NCBI RefSeq assembly: GCF_902506345.1
Contig: NZ_LR733413.1
Coordinates: 849,456-913,455 of the forward strand
Origin: Flavobacterium sp. 9R
GTDB lineage: Bacteria; Bacteroidota; Bacteroidia; Flavobacteriales; Flavobacteriaceae
Length of the DNA stretch: 64,000 nt
Reading direction: 5' to 3'
Shown: in pieces, positions 43,279 through 52,730 of the stretch
How positions within the stretch are numbered: position 1 is the stretch's first letter
How the letters are laid out: every line of letters begins with the position of its first letter
The notes under the pieces: generated by a model
The model's database searches: none
What the model was told of the DNA's origin: nothing
Seen by the model: the letters and a program-made list of their open reading frames with translations, nothing else
Made by a program: the position numbers and the translations under genes

Positions 43279-45222
43279 TTAGAGTGCTGTTATAATAAAT
43301 TCACTTCTTCTGTTCATTTGGTGTTGTTCTTCGGTGCAGTTTGAAGCATTTGTAGGTTCACAACCACAATCGTTGATTAGTTGTGACTCTCCATAACCAC
43401 GTCCAGTCAATCTTGACGGATCTATTCCTTTTGATACTAACCAAGCTATAGTTGATTTTGCTCTTCGTTCTGACAATGCCATATTGTATTTTGCGGTATG
43501 TCTGCAATCTGTATGAGAACGTATATCCAATTTCATTGATGGGTTTTGGTTCAATACGTCTAGTATTTTAGCTAAATCTAATGCAGCTTCCTTACGAATA
43601 TTCGATTTGTCCAAATCAAAATATATCATTGTGATACCGAAACATTTTCCTAGATTATCACCAATAGCCACTTTACAAATACTACTTTCTAACTGAATAT
43701 CAAGTTTTGTTTCTCCTGTTGTGGAGGGAATGCTAATTTTAACTTCTTTTGGAGTATAATCGGTTTTGATGGCGCGTACACTGTAGTTTTTATTACAGGA
43801 CACATCAAAACTGTAGTTTCCTGAAGCATCTGTAGTAATCGAAGCAATGGTATTGTATTGACTATCTATCAATGTAACCACAGTTCCAGCTAAAACTGAT
43901 CCAGTACTGGCATCAGTAATTGTCCCTTTTAAAATTTGCTTGCAACTAGGCTTGAAATTAAATTTATATATATCATCTGAACCTATTCCTCCATCACGAT
44001 TGGAAGTAAAAAAACCTTTATTAATTGCACTATCTCTGTAGTATCCAAAATCATCTTTTGGTGAGTTAACTTCAGCTCCGTCGTTTTCAACAGTTCCAAT
44101 AGTACCATCATTATTAATTTTAGCAGTAAAAATATCTAATCCTCCAAGCCCAGGATGTCCATCTGATGCAAAATACAATTGATTATCTTTGGTTACAAAA
44201 GGGAAAGTTTCTCTCCCTTCGGTATTAATCTCTTTGCCTAAATTTATTGGTGTTCCAAAACTTCCATCAGCATTGATTGATACTTTATACAAATCAGATT
44301 GTCCTATAGTACCGGGTCTATCTGAAGCAAAGTACATTGTTTGCTCATCAGGACTTAACGCAGGGTGTGCCGTGCTAAAATTGCTACTATTAAAAGGTAA
44401 TTCGGTTACATTAGTCCATCGATTATTTATTAATGTTGCTTTATAAATTTTAAGCAATGTAACTTTATTCGTGTCTTTTCCTTTTTTGCCATCTAAGTAG
44501 TTGTTTCTAGTGAAGTACATGGTAGTTCCGTCTTTTGTAAAGACTGGTGAAGCTTCATGAAATTTTGAGTTAACATTAGCATCATATCTCATTGGAGCAC
44601 TTGGTGTTAGTTCTCCGTCAACATTCGCTGAATATAGATTTGTAAAATGTTCTCCTGTCCAAGTATGAATCCGTTGACTAACTCCTCCTGTATCTCTGGC
44701 GGAAGTAAAAATTAATTTATTATCAACTATGGTACTACCATAATCTGAATATTTTGAATTAATACCTGTATTTTCAATTGTATATCTGCCAATATTAGCT
44801 TTTATTTCATTCAAATAATTATTATTTTTTTTCAATAGTTTACTTCTGCTATCTTGATTGGATTTGCTTTCAAATTTATTCAGAACAGCAACTGCTTCTG
44901 ATTCTTTTCCTATTGCCTTCAGAGATTGAGCATAACGATAGTAATATTCTGGATCTAATTCTGGTGAGAGTTGGTATAATTGTTCGTACCAATGTGCAGA
45001 CTTTTCAAAATCAGAATTGAAATAATAAGCATTACCTAATTTTTCGAACATTTCGGCTGATTGATATCCTTTTGCTGCAATACGTTCATAGGTTTGTATT
45101 GCATCAACATAAGCATAGCTATTGTATTTTTTATCAGCAGAAGCTATCTTACCTTTTTGAGCAAAACTATGGCTCAAAAAAAGGAAAATGATAGCAAGGC
45201 AAAGGATGTACTTTTTTTTCAT
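43279..45222 (-). CDS. OmpA-family protein with TPR, PD40 and carboxypeptidase-regulatory domains
   Basis: The 647-residue protein has a signal peptide (1-21), a TPR-like region (about 25-125), WD40/PD40-like beta-propeller repeats (about 140-420, e.g. YFASDGHPGLGGLDIF), a carboxypeptidase-regulatory-like domain (about 428-515) and a C-terminal OmpA peptidoglycan-binding domain (about 530-645, RSHTDCRHTAKYN). It likely links the outer membrane complex to peptidoglycan. It ends a minus-strand cluster with the T9SS repeat protein and PorP/SprF, as often seen for type B cargo in flavobacteria. Confidence 0.93.
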   Translation of the reverse strand: MKKKYILCLAIIFLFLSHSFAQKGKIASADKKYNSYAYVDAIQTYERIAAKGYQSAEMFEKLGNAYYFNSDFEKSAHWYEQLYQLSPELDPEYYYRYAQSLKAIGKESEAVAVLNKFESKSNQDSRSKLLKKNNNYLNEIKANIGRYTIENTGINSKYSDYGSTIVDNKLIFTSARDTGGVSQRIHTWTGEHFTNLYSANVDGELTPSAPMRYDANVNSKFHEASPVFTKDGTTMYFTRNNYLDGKKGKDTNKVTLLKIYKATLINNRWTNVTELPFNSSNFSTAHPALSPDEQTMYFASDRPGTIGQSDLYKVSINADGSFGTPINLGKEINTEGRETFPFVTKDNQLYFASDGHPGLGGLDIFTAKINNDGTIGTVENDGAEVNSPKDDFGYYRDSAINKGFFTSNRDGGIGSDDIYKFNFKPSCKQILKGTITDASTGSVLAGTVVTLIDSQYNTIASITTDASGNYSFDVSCNKNYSVRAIKTDYTPKEVKISIPSTTGETKLDIQLESSICKVAIGDNLGKCFGITMIYFDLDKSNIRKEAALDLAKILDVLNQNPSMKLDIRSHTDCRHTAKYNMALSERRAKSTIAWLVSKGIDPSRLTGRGYGESQLINDCGCEPTNASNCTEEQHQMNRRSEFIITAL

Positions 45223-45249
45223 GATCTATTTTTTTAAATCTTGTAACTT

Positions 45250-45888
45250 TTAGTTTTTTTGCTTAGCTATAAGTAATTTATATTTTTCAAATATTTCTTC
45301 CGAGTACGATATTTGACCCATATTTTTTAATGCATTTGAATATCTTAAATAATATTCTGCATTAAGATCATGAGTCATTTTAAATAGTGCTTCGTAGTAT
45401 TTTATCGCTTTTGCATATTCGTTTTTATAATAATAAGAATCACCTAAACTTTTAAATATCTCAACTGATTTAATGCCTTTTTCAGCCATTCTTTCATAGG
45501 TTTCAATTGGATTTATGTAAACAGTTTTTATTGCTTTTTTTTCACTAGTAATTAAATTGCCATCAGTTGATGTATTAGTATTTAGACTACTATTTGTTTT
45601 ATGACTATCAATTTCTTTTTTAGCTTTAGATTTCGATTTTTCTATTACAACTCTTGTATTATTTGGACCTAAATTATTTGTACTAATTAAATTCTTGTTA
45701 CTTACAGTATAGATAATAGTGGATTTGCCAAAAGGCATATTTGTAGTTTCCGTAACCTCGTACCAAATAATTTTGTCATCAAATGAAGAGCTAGTTGTAT
45801 TATTTTTATTTTCTTGATAAATTAAATTGCTATACAGCCAACTATATTTTAAAAAAATAATTACTACTATGGCTATCCTAACTTTCAT
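45250..45888 (-). CDS. Stand-alone TPR-like protein related to the N-terminus of the OmpA protein
   Basis: The 212-residue protein has an N-terminal hydrophobic segment (about 3-20), a variable middle, and a C-terminal part (about 125-205) that closely parallels the TPR region of the OmpA protein: IETYERMAEKGIKSVEIFKSLGDSYYY against IQTYERIAAKGYQSAEMFEKLGNAYYF (each a motif cited in one phrase; the paired residues recur). It lacks PD40, regulatory and OmpA domains. It lies 27 bp before the OmpA gene and 2 bp after the PorP/SprF gene. It probably arose by partial duplication of its neighbour. Confidence 0.8.
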   Translation of the reverse strand: MKVRIAIVVIIFLKYSWLYSNLIYQENKNNTTSSSFDDKIIWYEVTETTNMPFGKSTIIYTVSNKNLISTNNLGPNNTRVVIEKSKSKAKKEIDSHKTNSSLNTNTSTDGNLITSEKKAIKTVYINPIETYERMAEKGIKSVEIFKSLGDSYYYKNEYAKAIKYYEALFKMTHDLNAEYYLRYSNALKNMGQISYSEEIFEKYKLLIAKQKN

Positions 45889-45890
45889 TT

Positions 45891-46802
45891 TTAGAAAAAT
45901 CTTGGGGTAACAATTTTTTCATTGTTTTTGAAGATTTCATAACGCAAGAAGATTTCATGTGATCCTGAATTATAGTTTTCTAAATTAGTGGTTTCTAAAT
46001 CGTATCCATAACCAATGTACATACCATCTGTAACCTGAAATCCAACCATAGCACTCATAGCCGCGCTCCATCGGTATGCTACACCAACTACTACTTTTTC
46101 TATGAACATAAAGTTGGCTGATACATCCACTTGTAATGGAGAACCTTCGACTAATTTGGTTAAGAATGCTGGCTTGAATTTAATATCATTTGTCAGATCA
46201 AATACATACCCCCCTATTAAGTAATAATTGATTTTTTCTTTGAAAATAGCTACATCATTATCGTCATATCGATTAGTTTGAATAAAGTTGGGTACCGATA
46301 ATCCTAAATAAGCTTTATCAGAGTGATAATATATTCCTGCTCCAATGTTAGGCGTAAATACGTTTCGTAAGTTTTGAAATTGTGGATCACCCTGATCAGC
46401 TGGATTAAGTTTATCGACATTCAGATTGAATAAATTTGCTGTTGCTTTCATTCCAAAAGAAAGTTTAAAATTCTCTGAGGTAGGAATGGTATATGATAAG
46501 TCAGCTGAAATTGTGTTTTCATTTGTTGGGCCTATTTTATCATTTACAAATGAAACACCTAATCCTAAATTACTGTTGTTTATTGGAGTATTAATTGATG
46601 CAGTATTTGTTGTAGGTGCACCGTCTAAACCTACCCATTGTGTACGATGTAGCGCAAAAATGCTCATTGCCCCTCGACTTCCCGCATAGGCAGGATTAAT
46701 ATTGATAGTGTTATACATATACTGGGTGAATTGTGCATCTTGTTGACCATAACTCACTATTGCTAGTAACATCGTAATGAAGGAAATTATTCTTGTTTTC
46801 AT
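45891..46802 (-). CDS. PorP/SprF family type IX secretion protein
   Basis: The 303-residue protein has a signal peptide (1-19, SYGQQ) then DAQFTQYMYNTININPAYAG, the signature of the PorP/SprF family, and outer-membrane barrel strands to the C-terminus. SprF-like proteins are needed for secretion or attachment of cargo with a type B C-terminal domain, such as the adjacent gene at 46899. It lies 96 bp after that gene and 2 bp before the TPR gene, so this is one operon in the minus direction. Confidence 0.93.
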   Translation of the reverse strand: MKTRIISFITMLLAIVSYGQQDAQFTQYMYNTININPAYAGSRGAMSIFALHRTQWVGLDGAPTTNTASINTPINNSNLGLGVSFVNDKIGPTNENTISADLSYTIPTSENFKLSFGMKATANLFNLNVDKLNPADQGDPQFQNLRNVFTPNIGAGIYYHSDKAYLGLSVPNFIQTNRYDDNDVAIFKEKINYYLIGGYVFDLTNDIKFKPAFLTKLVEGSPLQVDVSANFMFIEKVVVGVAYRWSAAMSAMVGFQVTDGMYIGYGYDLETTNLENYNSGSHEIFLRYEIFKNNEKIVTPRFF

Positions 46803-46898
46803 AACAGCTATTTTTTTAGCATTAGATTTAATAGGAAATCAGTAGATTAATAGGTTTTTAAATAATATTATGTATTTAATTATGAGTAAATTACATAT

Positions 46899-49800
46899 TT
46901 ATTTTGATAAATACAAATAACCATCTTTTTTATTTTGAATTGGATTTCCGTTTAAATCAAAAGAAGTGTAATTCAAGATATAAAAATAAGTTCCTGTTGG
47001 TAAACCTGATGACTGGCTAATTGTTGTTCTTCCTCGAGATATACCATCAAAATAATTAGATGTATTGTTGTAGTTTTTGGTTTCGAAAACTAACACGCCC
47101 CAACGATTATATATTTCAATACTATTTTCTGGATAGCAGATTGTATCATCAATATTGTCAATTTTAAAGACCTCATTTAAACCATCACCATTTGGAGTAA
47201 AGGCATTGTGAACAATTACAGTTCCACATCCTAAAACTTTACAATCAAAATTAACATTCATATCTATAACAACACTTTGTGGGCAATCTCCATTAGTAAT
47301 TTTGTACTCAAATTGATAATTTCCAAGTGCTAGTTCAAAAGGAGAAAAAATGCTTCCATTTAGTGCAGATGAATTACTTGAATCAATCCAAGCTCCACCT
47401 GAAGGAATATTGGTTGGAAGCAAGGTATTCAAATCAATCACAGACGTATCAGCATTACAAGCAGTACTATTGATAGTTATTGAAGCAATTGGAGTTACTT
47501 CTATGGTAACGGTAGCCGTATCACAATCTGTTGGGAATTGATTATTACATATTTGATAAGTAAATACATATTTTCCAACTGCTATTCCATTTAAGATAGT
47601 CACATTACCAATACTATCAAAAGTGATGAATGGATTGGAACCAGTTAAGATTTTAAAGTTAACATCAGTAGAAGTAGCTTTAATTCCGTTTAACAAATCA
47701 TTGTTCGTGATTACATTTCCAATTACACCGGTTTGACTGCACTGTACAAAGCTATAGGTATCATCAACAGCATCTAATCCTGCAAAAGTTTTACAGCTAA
47801 TTCCAAAATCAATATCAAGATTTACAAGTTTTTGATCAGTAAGCGTAGCAAAAAGAACATTGTTTGTTGTAGTACCACAATCAATATAACTAGTTGCTTT
47901 GTATAGCTTTGGATTAATTTCTTTATTACTTGTTGATGGTAATACTTTTACAAGACCAGTGGCAGCCATAGCTTGTGAGGCTGCTTCCAACAAAGGTTCT
48001 TCTTTGATTTCAATTCTATACTCACCATAGGCTCCTGCTGCTGGTCGTGTTCTCCAATATCCAAGAATTCCCATCGTTACAGTTCTTGAAAAACCATTAG
48101 GCCCAGTGATATAAATGTTAGGAATATCGGTTGTTCCGTTTCCAAAACCAGCAGCGTTTAATTCTCCTGTATTTTGAACTCCTTTGTAACTTCCATCACC
48201 GTTGAAATCAATCCATTCCCATTTACTGTAGTCAATTACACCATTAGCGTCAGGAATATTTTGAGTTACCAAATTATCATTGTTAGCATCATACCATTCA
48301 TCTTGTTTACCATTATTATTCAAATCATACCAAACAAAATCGCCTAAAACAGGAAGATCTGTTTTGCCGTAGCCAAAGTCTCTTATTAGGTAATTACATT
48401 TTTCAACTTTAATAATCAAGAAACTAGGAGTAGTGTTGAATAACTCGTAAGCACTATTCAAGTTGGCATCTTGAACTTGCAAAACATACTCTCCAGCTAC
48501 CATATTGTCAAATGAGTAAGAACCGTCTGCTTTAGTAACTCTGAAAAGTACTGGTCCAGGAGTTCCATTTAATGGTTTTAAGGTAATAGGTACATTAGCC
48601 AATGGAGTATTTGTATCTACATTGGTAACTTTACCATAAACTTTGGTGAAATCATTACATATAACAGTTACTGTTACCGTAGCTGTATCACAATTTGTTG
48701 GCTTACCGATTTCACATATTTGATACACAAAAGTGTAAGTCCCTGCTGGTGTACCTGGTTTTACATCTATAGTACCATCAGGGTTTAATGTTAAACTTCC
48801 TGTTGGGTCTGGAGTAACAAGAGTTAAGATAACAGTATTTAACGTTGGTGTTTTGTTATCCAAGAAATCATTGGTAAGAACATTTAAAATGTTTGTAGCT
48901 CCTGAAGCACCATTTACATTTAATACCAAATCATCTTCTGCAAATATAGGAATTGGTGGCGCTGGTGGTGGCGTATTAACAACAGTTACTGTTACCACAG
49001 CTGTATCACAATTGTTAGCATCTGCTTTTTCACAAATTTGATAAGTTAATGTGTAAGTTCCTGTAGGTGTATTTGGTTTAACATCTACAGTTCCATCTTC
49101 ATTAAGGGTTAATAGACCATTAGAACTGTTGGCTATTTCTTTCAAATTAACATCATTTGGATTTACCGCAACAGTATTTAATGTGTCATTGGTGAAAACA
49201 TTTAACACATTAATTTCTCCATAGAATCCATTTATCGGACCAGCTGTATCATCAACAGCATCGATTTTAAACGTTGGTCTTGAAGTACAGAATGGATCTG
49301 CAGGCGGATAATTTACGATAACAGTTACTTCTGGATTTAATGCAAAAGTTACAGATGCTGTTGGTCTAATGTTTTCGAATCCATCTGCTCCTTGAATCCA
49401 TTTATTATCAACAAGTAACCAACCAGGCCAATCTGTTCCTACACCATTTGAGTCAACGGTAGCACCAGGCCATAAAACTTGACCGCTCAATGGTAAATTT
49501 TCCATTGTACTAACGATTTTGTTAGTTCCATCTACCCAAGTTAATGTAACACCGTTAGTAGGAGTAAAGTTTACTGCTGTTGCAGTGTATTTTAAATAAG
49601 GCACATCATTGATACAAATAGCTTCTGCATTAACCGTCATAATTGGTTTTACAATTGTAATAGTTACTGTTGCAGTATCACAATTGCTGATGTTCAATTT
49701 TTCACATATTTGATAGGTTAGTGTCAAAGTGCCTTCTGGTGCATTTGCTAATACATCAACTGAACCATCTTCATTTAAATATAAGTATGGGTTAGAATTG

Positions 49801-51713
49801 TCTGTTGAAAGTATCACATCATTTGGATTAACAGCAGTTCCGTTTAATGTATCATTAGTGAAAACATTAATTACATTAGTTGTAATTTGATTTATTCCTA
49901 CGATTGGTCCAGCTGTATCATTTACAGCATCAATTGGAGTTTCTTTTTCGCTAACTATTTCGCTGTCTTCATCAGAAACAGTACCTCCTTTTGGATCTTT
50001 GCCAGTAGCTGATGCCACATTAAGCACTGAGCCTTTGTTCAAATCTTCTTGTGTTACCGTATAGCTTTGAGGAAACTCTCTAGTTTCACCTGTAGCTAAT
50101 ACTTCAATGGTTGCATTTAAACCTGTCAATGGGTCTTTAACCATTACTTGGTTCAAAGTAACGTTTCCAGTATTTTTAACTGTAATTATATAATTGATTA
50201 CATCTCCAACTTTTGCAAAACTTGTTGTAATTGCAGTTTTTACCACCTCGATACTTGGATTTTGATTCAATTCAGTGATAGTACAATCAGTACATTCTGG
50301 ATTTTTAGGACAAGTACTGCAAGGAGTAGGGTCTGAAGAAGTATCAGTTACTGGTTTGTCATTTGGATCTTTAGCAGTTGCCAAAGCCAAGTTGTAAACA
50401 AATCCTGCATTGATGTCATCTTGAGTAATGGTATGTGAAGCTGAGAATGTAGTGCTATCTGTTGCACCCACAGCAAGTGTTGCAATTGGACCACCAGTTA
50501 CCACAGCATTATTATCAGTTACAGTTACATTAGTCAAGGTTACATTACCTGTATTTTTGATTATAAAGTTGTACGAAACAATATCACCTACATTGGTTTT
50601 ACCATCATTGTTACTGTCAACATAAGTACCATCTTTTGTGATGTCGATACTTGGATTTTGATTCAATTCAGTAATAGTACAATCAGTGCACTCTGGATTT
50701 TTAGGACAAGTAGTGCAAGGAGTAGGGTCAGAAGAAGTATCAGTTACTGGTTTGTCATTTGGATCTTTAGCGGTAGCCAAAGCCAAGTTGTAAACAAATC
50801 CTGCATTGATGTCATCTTGAGTAATGCTATGTGAAGCTGAGAATGTAGTGCTATCAGTTGCACCTACAGCAAGAGTTGCAATAGGACCACCAGTTACTAT
50901 AGCATTATTATCAGTAACTATTACATTAGTTAAAGTTACATTTCCAGTATTTTTAATTACAAAGTTGTACGAAACGATATCGCCTACATTGGTTTTACCA
51001 TCATTGTTGCTATCTACATAAACCCCATCTTTTGTGATGTCAATACTTGGATTTTGATTCAATTCAGTGATAGTACAATCAGTACACTCTGGATTTTTAG
51101 GACAAGTAGTGCAAGGAGTAGGGTCAGATGATGTATCAGTTACTGGTTTGTCATTTGGATCTTTAGCAGTTGCTAAAGCCAAGTTGTAAACAAATCCTGC
51201 ATTGATGTCATCTTGAGTAATGCTATGTGAAGCTGAGAAGGTAGTGCTATCTGTTGCACCCACAGCAAGAGTTGCAATAGGACCACCAGTTACCACAGCA
51301 TTGTTATCAGTTACCACTACATTAGTTAAGGTAACATTACCTGTATTTTTAATTACAAAGTTGTACGAAACGATATCGCCTACATTGGTTTTACCATCAT
51401 TGTTGCTATCTACATACACACCATCTTTTGTGATGTCAATACTTGGGTTTTGATTCAATTCAGTAATAGTACAATCAGTACACTCAGGATTTTTAGGACA
51501 AGTAATGCAAGGAGTAGGGTCAGAAGAAGTATCAGTTACAGGTTTGTCATTTGGGTCTTTAGCAGTTACCAAAGCCAAGTTGTAAACAAATCCTGCATTG
51601 ATATCATCTTGAGTAATGGTATGTGAAGCTGAGAAGGTAGTGCTATCTGTTGCACCCACAGCAAGAGTTGCAATAGGACCACCAGTTACCACAGCATTGT
51701 TATCAGTTACCAC
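46899..51713 (-). CDS. Large type IX-secreted repeat protein with type B sorting domain, 5'-truncated
   Basis: The 1604 residues from a GTG at 51713 lack any signal peptide. In-frame homology continues to about 51746, in mid-repeat, then stops. From the N-terminus there are a partial and three near-identical 132-residue DUF11-like repeats (91-486), a divergent copy (487-600), several DAVNDTAGPI...NVFTNDTLN Ig-like modules (about 600-1080), an SdrD-B-like domain with LGDFVWYDLNNNGKQDEW (about 1145-1290), another Ig module, and a type B gliding/T9SS C-terminal domain (about 1510-1604: AFTPNGDGLNEVF, IYNRWG). The organisation with PorP/SprF and OmpA genes suits a surface adhesin. A missing 5' end means a pseudogene or an assembly collapse. 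Confidence 0.85.
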   Translation of the reverse strand: MVTDNNAVVTGGPIATLAVGATDSTTFSASHTITQDDINAGFVYNLALVTAKDPNDKPVTDTSSDPTPCITCPKNPECTDCTITELNQNPSIDITKDGVYVDSNNDGKTNVGDIVSYNFVIKNTGNVTLTNVVVTDNNAVVTGGPIATLAVGATDSTTFSASHSITQDDINAGFVYNLALATAKDPNDKPVTDTSSDPTPCTTCPKNPECTDCTITELNQNPSIDITKDGVYVDSNNDGKTNVGDIVSYNFVIKNTGNVTLTNVIVTDNNAIVTGGPIATLAVGATDSTTFSASHSITQDDINAGFVYNLALATAKDPNDKPVTDTSSDPTPCTTCPKNPECTDCTITELNQNPSIDITKDGTYVDSNNDGKTNVGDIVSYNFIIKNTGNVTLTNVTVTDNNAVVTGGPIATLAVGATDSTTFSASHTITQDDINAGFVYNLALATAKDPNDKPVTDTSSDPTPCSTCPKNPECTDCTITELNQNPSIEVVKTAITTSFAKVGDVINYIITVKNTGNVTLNQVMVKDPLTGLNATIEVLATGETREFPQSYTVTQEDLNKGSVLNVASATGKDPKGGTVSDEDSEIVSEKETPIDAVNDTAGPIVGINQITTNVINVFTNDTLNGTAVNPNDVILSTDNSNPYLYLNEDGSVDVLANAPEGTLTLTYQICEKLNISNCDTATVTITIVKPIMTVNAEAICINDVPYLKYTATAVNFTPTNGVTLTWVDGTNKIVSTMENLPLSGQVLWPGATVDSNGVGTDWPGWLLVDNKWIQGADGFENIRPTASVTFALNPEVTVIVNYPPADPFCTSRPTFKIDAVDDTAGPINGFYGEINVLNVFTNDTLNTVAVNPNDVNLKEIANSSNGLLTLNEDGTVDVKPNTPTGTYTLTYQICEKADANNCDTAVVTVTVVNTPPPAPPIPIFAEDDLVLNVNGASGATNILNVLTNDFLDNKTPTLNTVILTLVTPDPTGSLTLNPDGTIDVKPGTPAGTYTFVYQICEIGKPTNCDTATVTVTVICNDFTKVYGKVTNVDTNTPLANVPITLKPLNGTPGPVLFRVTKADGSYSFDNMVAGEYVLQVQDANLNSAYELFNTTPSFLIIKVEKCNYLIRDFGYGKTDLPVLGDFVWYDLNNNGKQDEWYDANNDNLVTQNIPDANGVIDYSKWEWIDFNGDGSYKGVQNTGELNAAGFGNGTTDIPNIYITGPNGFSRTVTMGILGYWRTRPAAGAYGEYRIEIKEEPLLEAASQAMAATGLVKVLPSTSNKEINPKLYKATSYIDCGTTTNNVLFATLTDQKLVNLDIDFGISCKTFAGLDAVDDTYSFVQCSQTGVIGNVITNNDLLNGIKATSTDVNFKILTGSNPFITFDSIGNVTILNGIAVGKYVFTYQICNNQFPTDCDTATVTIEVTPIASITINSTACNADTSVIDLNTLLPTNIPSGGAWIDSSNSSALNGSIFSPFELALGNYQFEYKITNGDCPQSVVIDMNVNFDCKVLGCGTVIVHNAFTPNGDGLNEVFKIDNIDDTICYPENSIEIYNRWGVLVFETKNYNNTSNYFDGISRGRTTISQSSGLPTGTYFYILNYTSFDLNGNPIQNKKDGYLYLSK

Positions 51714-51746
51714 TACATTAGTTAAGGTAACATTACCTGTATTTTT
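50256..51746 (-). repeat. Tandem 396-bp coding repeats in the type IX-secreted protein
   Basis: Three full units (51443-50256) and a partial one upstream repeat with a period of 396 bp, 132 residues. The units are nearly identical, each ending with the cysteine motif C-x2-C-x6-C-x2-C (e.g. CTTCPKNPECTDC). Such arrays recombine easily and are prone to collapse in assembly. Confidence 0.9.
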
Positions 51747-51939
51747 TAAAAATAACTTATGAAAGGCACAACAAACCTTCGTGTAATTCTTATTCGAAGG
51801 CTTGTTATGTCTTTTTTTTAAACTAAAAAATAAATAAATTTTTAGTTTGTATATATCATAGTAATCGGGGCTAGGTAAGACGTTTTATTTTCATAAGAAG
51901 TTTTGAAAAAAACCGATTTAAAAATGAAGTATCACTTTA

Positions 51940-52318
51940 CCAACCTGCAAGGTCTTTTTCTAGACCTTGTAGGTTTTCCTAATTAGTTCTTATGCCTACA
52001 AGGTTTTAAAAAAAACCTTGCAGAGATATAAAAAAAGGCAACGACACTTCGATGCTAAAGTACAGGGTAGAGCCATAGATTAACAAGATACAGCTAAAGG
52101 ATAATAGAAATAGCACTATTTTCACTCCTTGTTAGCTATGTGAAGAGTATAACGTCTATTTTTTCTTTTAATAAACTATAAATGCTATGACTCTATGTGG
52201 TAAAAATAATTTCATTAACCGCTTTTTCAGAAGTTATTTTTGCTTGGTCTTTCAAGATAGTGTAGGTTTTTATAAGTATTTCATATACCTACAAGGTTGA
52301 AAAAAACCTTGCAGGAAA
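51940..52318. repeat. Three CCTACAAGGT / ACCTTGCAGG palindromes
   Basis: Copies are at about 51942-51976, 51994-52021 and 52290-52317. Each pairs a CCTRCAAGGT-like arm with an ACCTTGYAGG-like arm. Two surround the MITE-like copy at 52067-52201. Confidence 0.65.
52067..52201 (-). repeat. MITE-like dispersed repeat, copy a
   Basis: On the minus strand it begins ACCACATAGAGTCATAG, then AATAGACGTTATACTC, TCACATAGCT and AAATAGTGCTATTTCT, as in copies at 59624-59763 and 62639-62785. Its far end is degenerate. Size 135 bp. Confidence 0.7.
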
Positions 52319-52469
52319 CCCAAAGAAAATAATTTAGCTCAACGCAACGTATTAAATTCCGTTCCAACGGAACTTATACATTCGATAAAGAGCCGTAAGC
52401 TCGCCCCATTTTGTAAGGCTGGACTTCAGTCCAGTCCACAAACAGCAAATCGAAAAGAGCCGAAGGCTC

Positions 52470-52660
52470 TAAAAACCGATAACCGATAACCGATAACCCA
52501 CAACCCACAACAACTTTAAACAATCCCTAACCCTAAACGATTATCCCAATTAACCGATTAAACTTTAAACAATCTTAAACAATCTTAAACCACCTTAAAC
52601 CACCTTAAACAACCCCAAACCCTAAACGATTAACCAATTAACCGATTAAACTTTAACCAA
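52470..52660. repeat. Low-complexity region of degenerate TTAAAC-type repeats
   Basis: Tandem CCGATAA units (about 52469-52498) are followed by many CTTAAACAA / CTTAAACCA units. A longer block, CCCTAAACGATTA...AACTTTAA, occurs twice (about 52531-52568 and 52620-52656). Confidence 0.7.
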
Positions 52661-52730
52661 CCTACCTCATAATTCATAAACTTTCCCGAAATTGCCATCA
52701 ACTATAATGTTCCAAAACCAACCTATAACT

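Larger units (their letters stand above)
51747..52730. other. Repeat-rich non-coding region upstream of the M28 peptidase gene
   Basis: About 980 bp hold no credible gene. In order there are a hairpin CCTTCG / CGAAGG with T tail (51780-51822), a fragment of the structured repeat (TAGCCCCGAT, about 51861-51875), CCTACAAGGTTT-type palindromes (51942-52021, 52289-52318), a MITE-like copy (52067-52201), short palindromes such as GAGCCGTAAGCTC, and low-complexity TTAAACAA-type sequence (52470-52660). Confidence 0.7.

Noticed and set aside
50148..51453. Plus-strand open frames repeated every 396 bp opposite the adhesin
   Set aside because: They are antisense shadows of the tandem repeat and share its period.
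51711..51713. GTG as a genuine start of the large repeat protein
   Set aside because: It lies inside a repeat unit, gives no signal peptide, and in-frame homology continues upstream of it.
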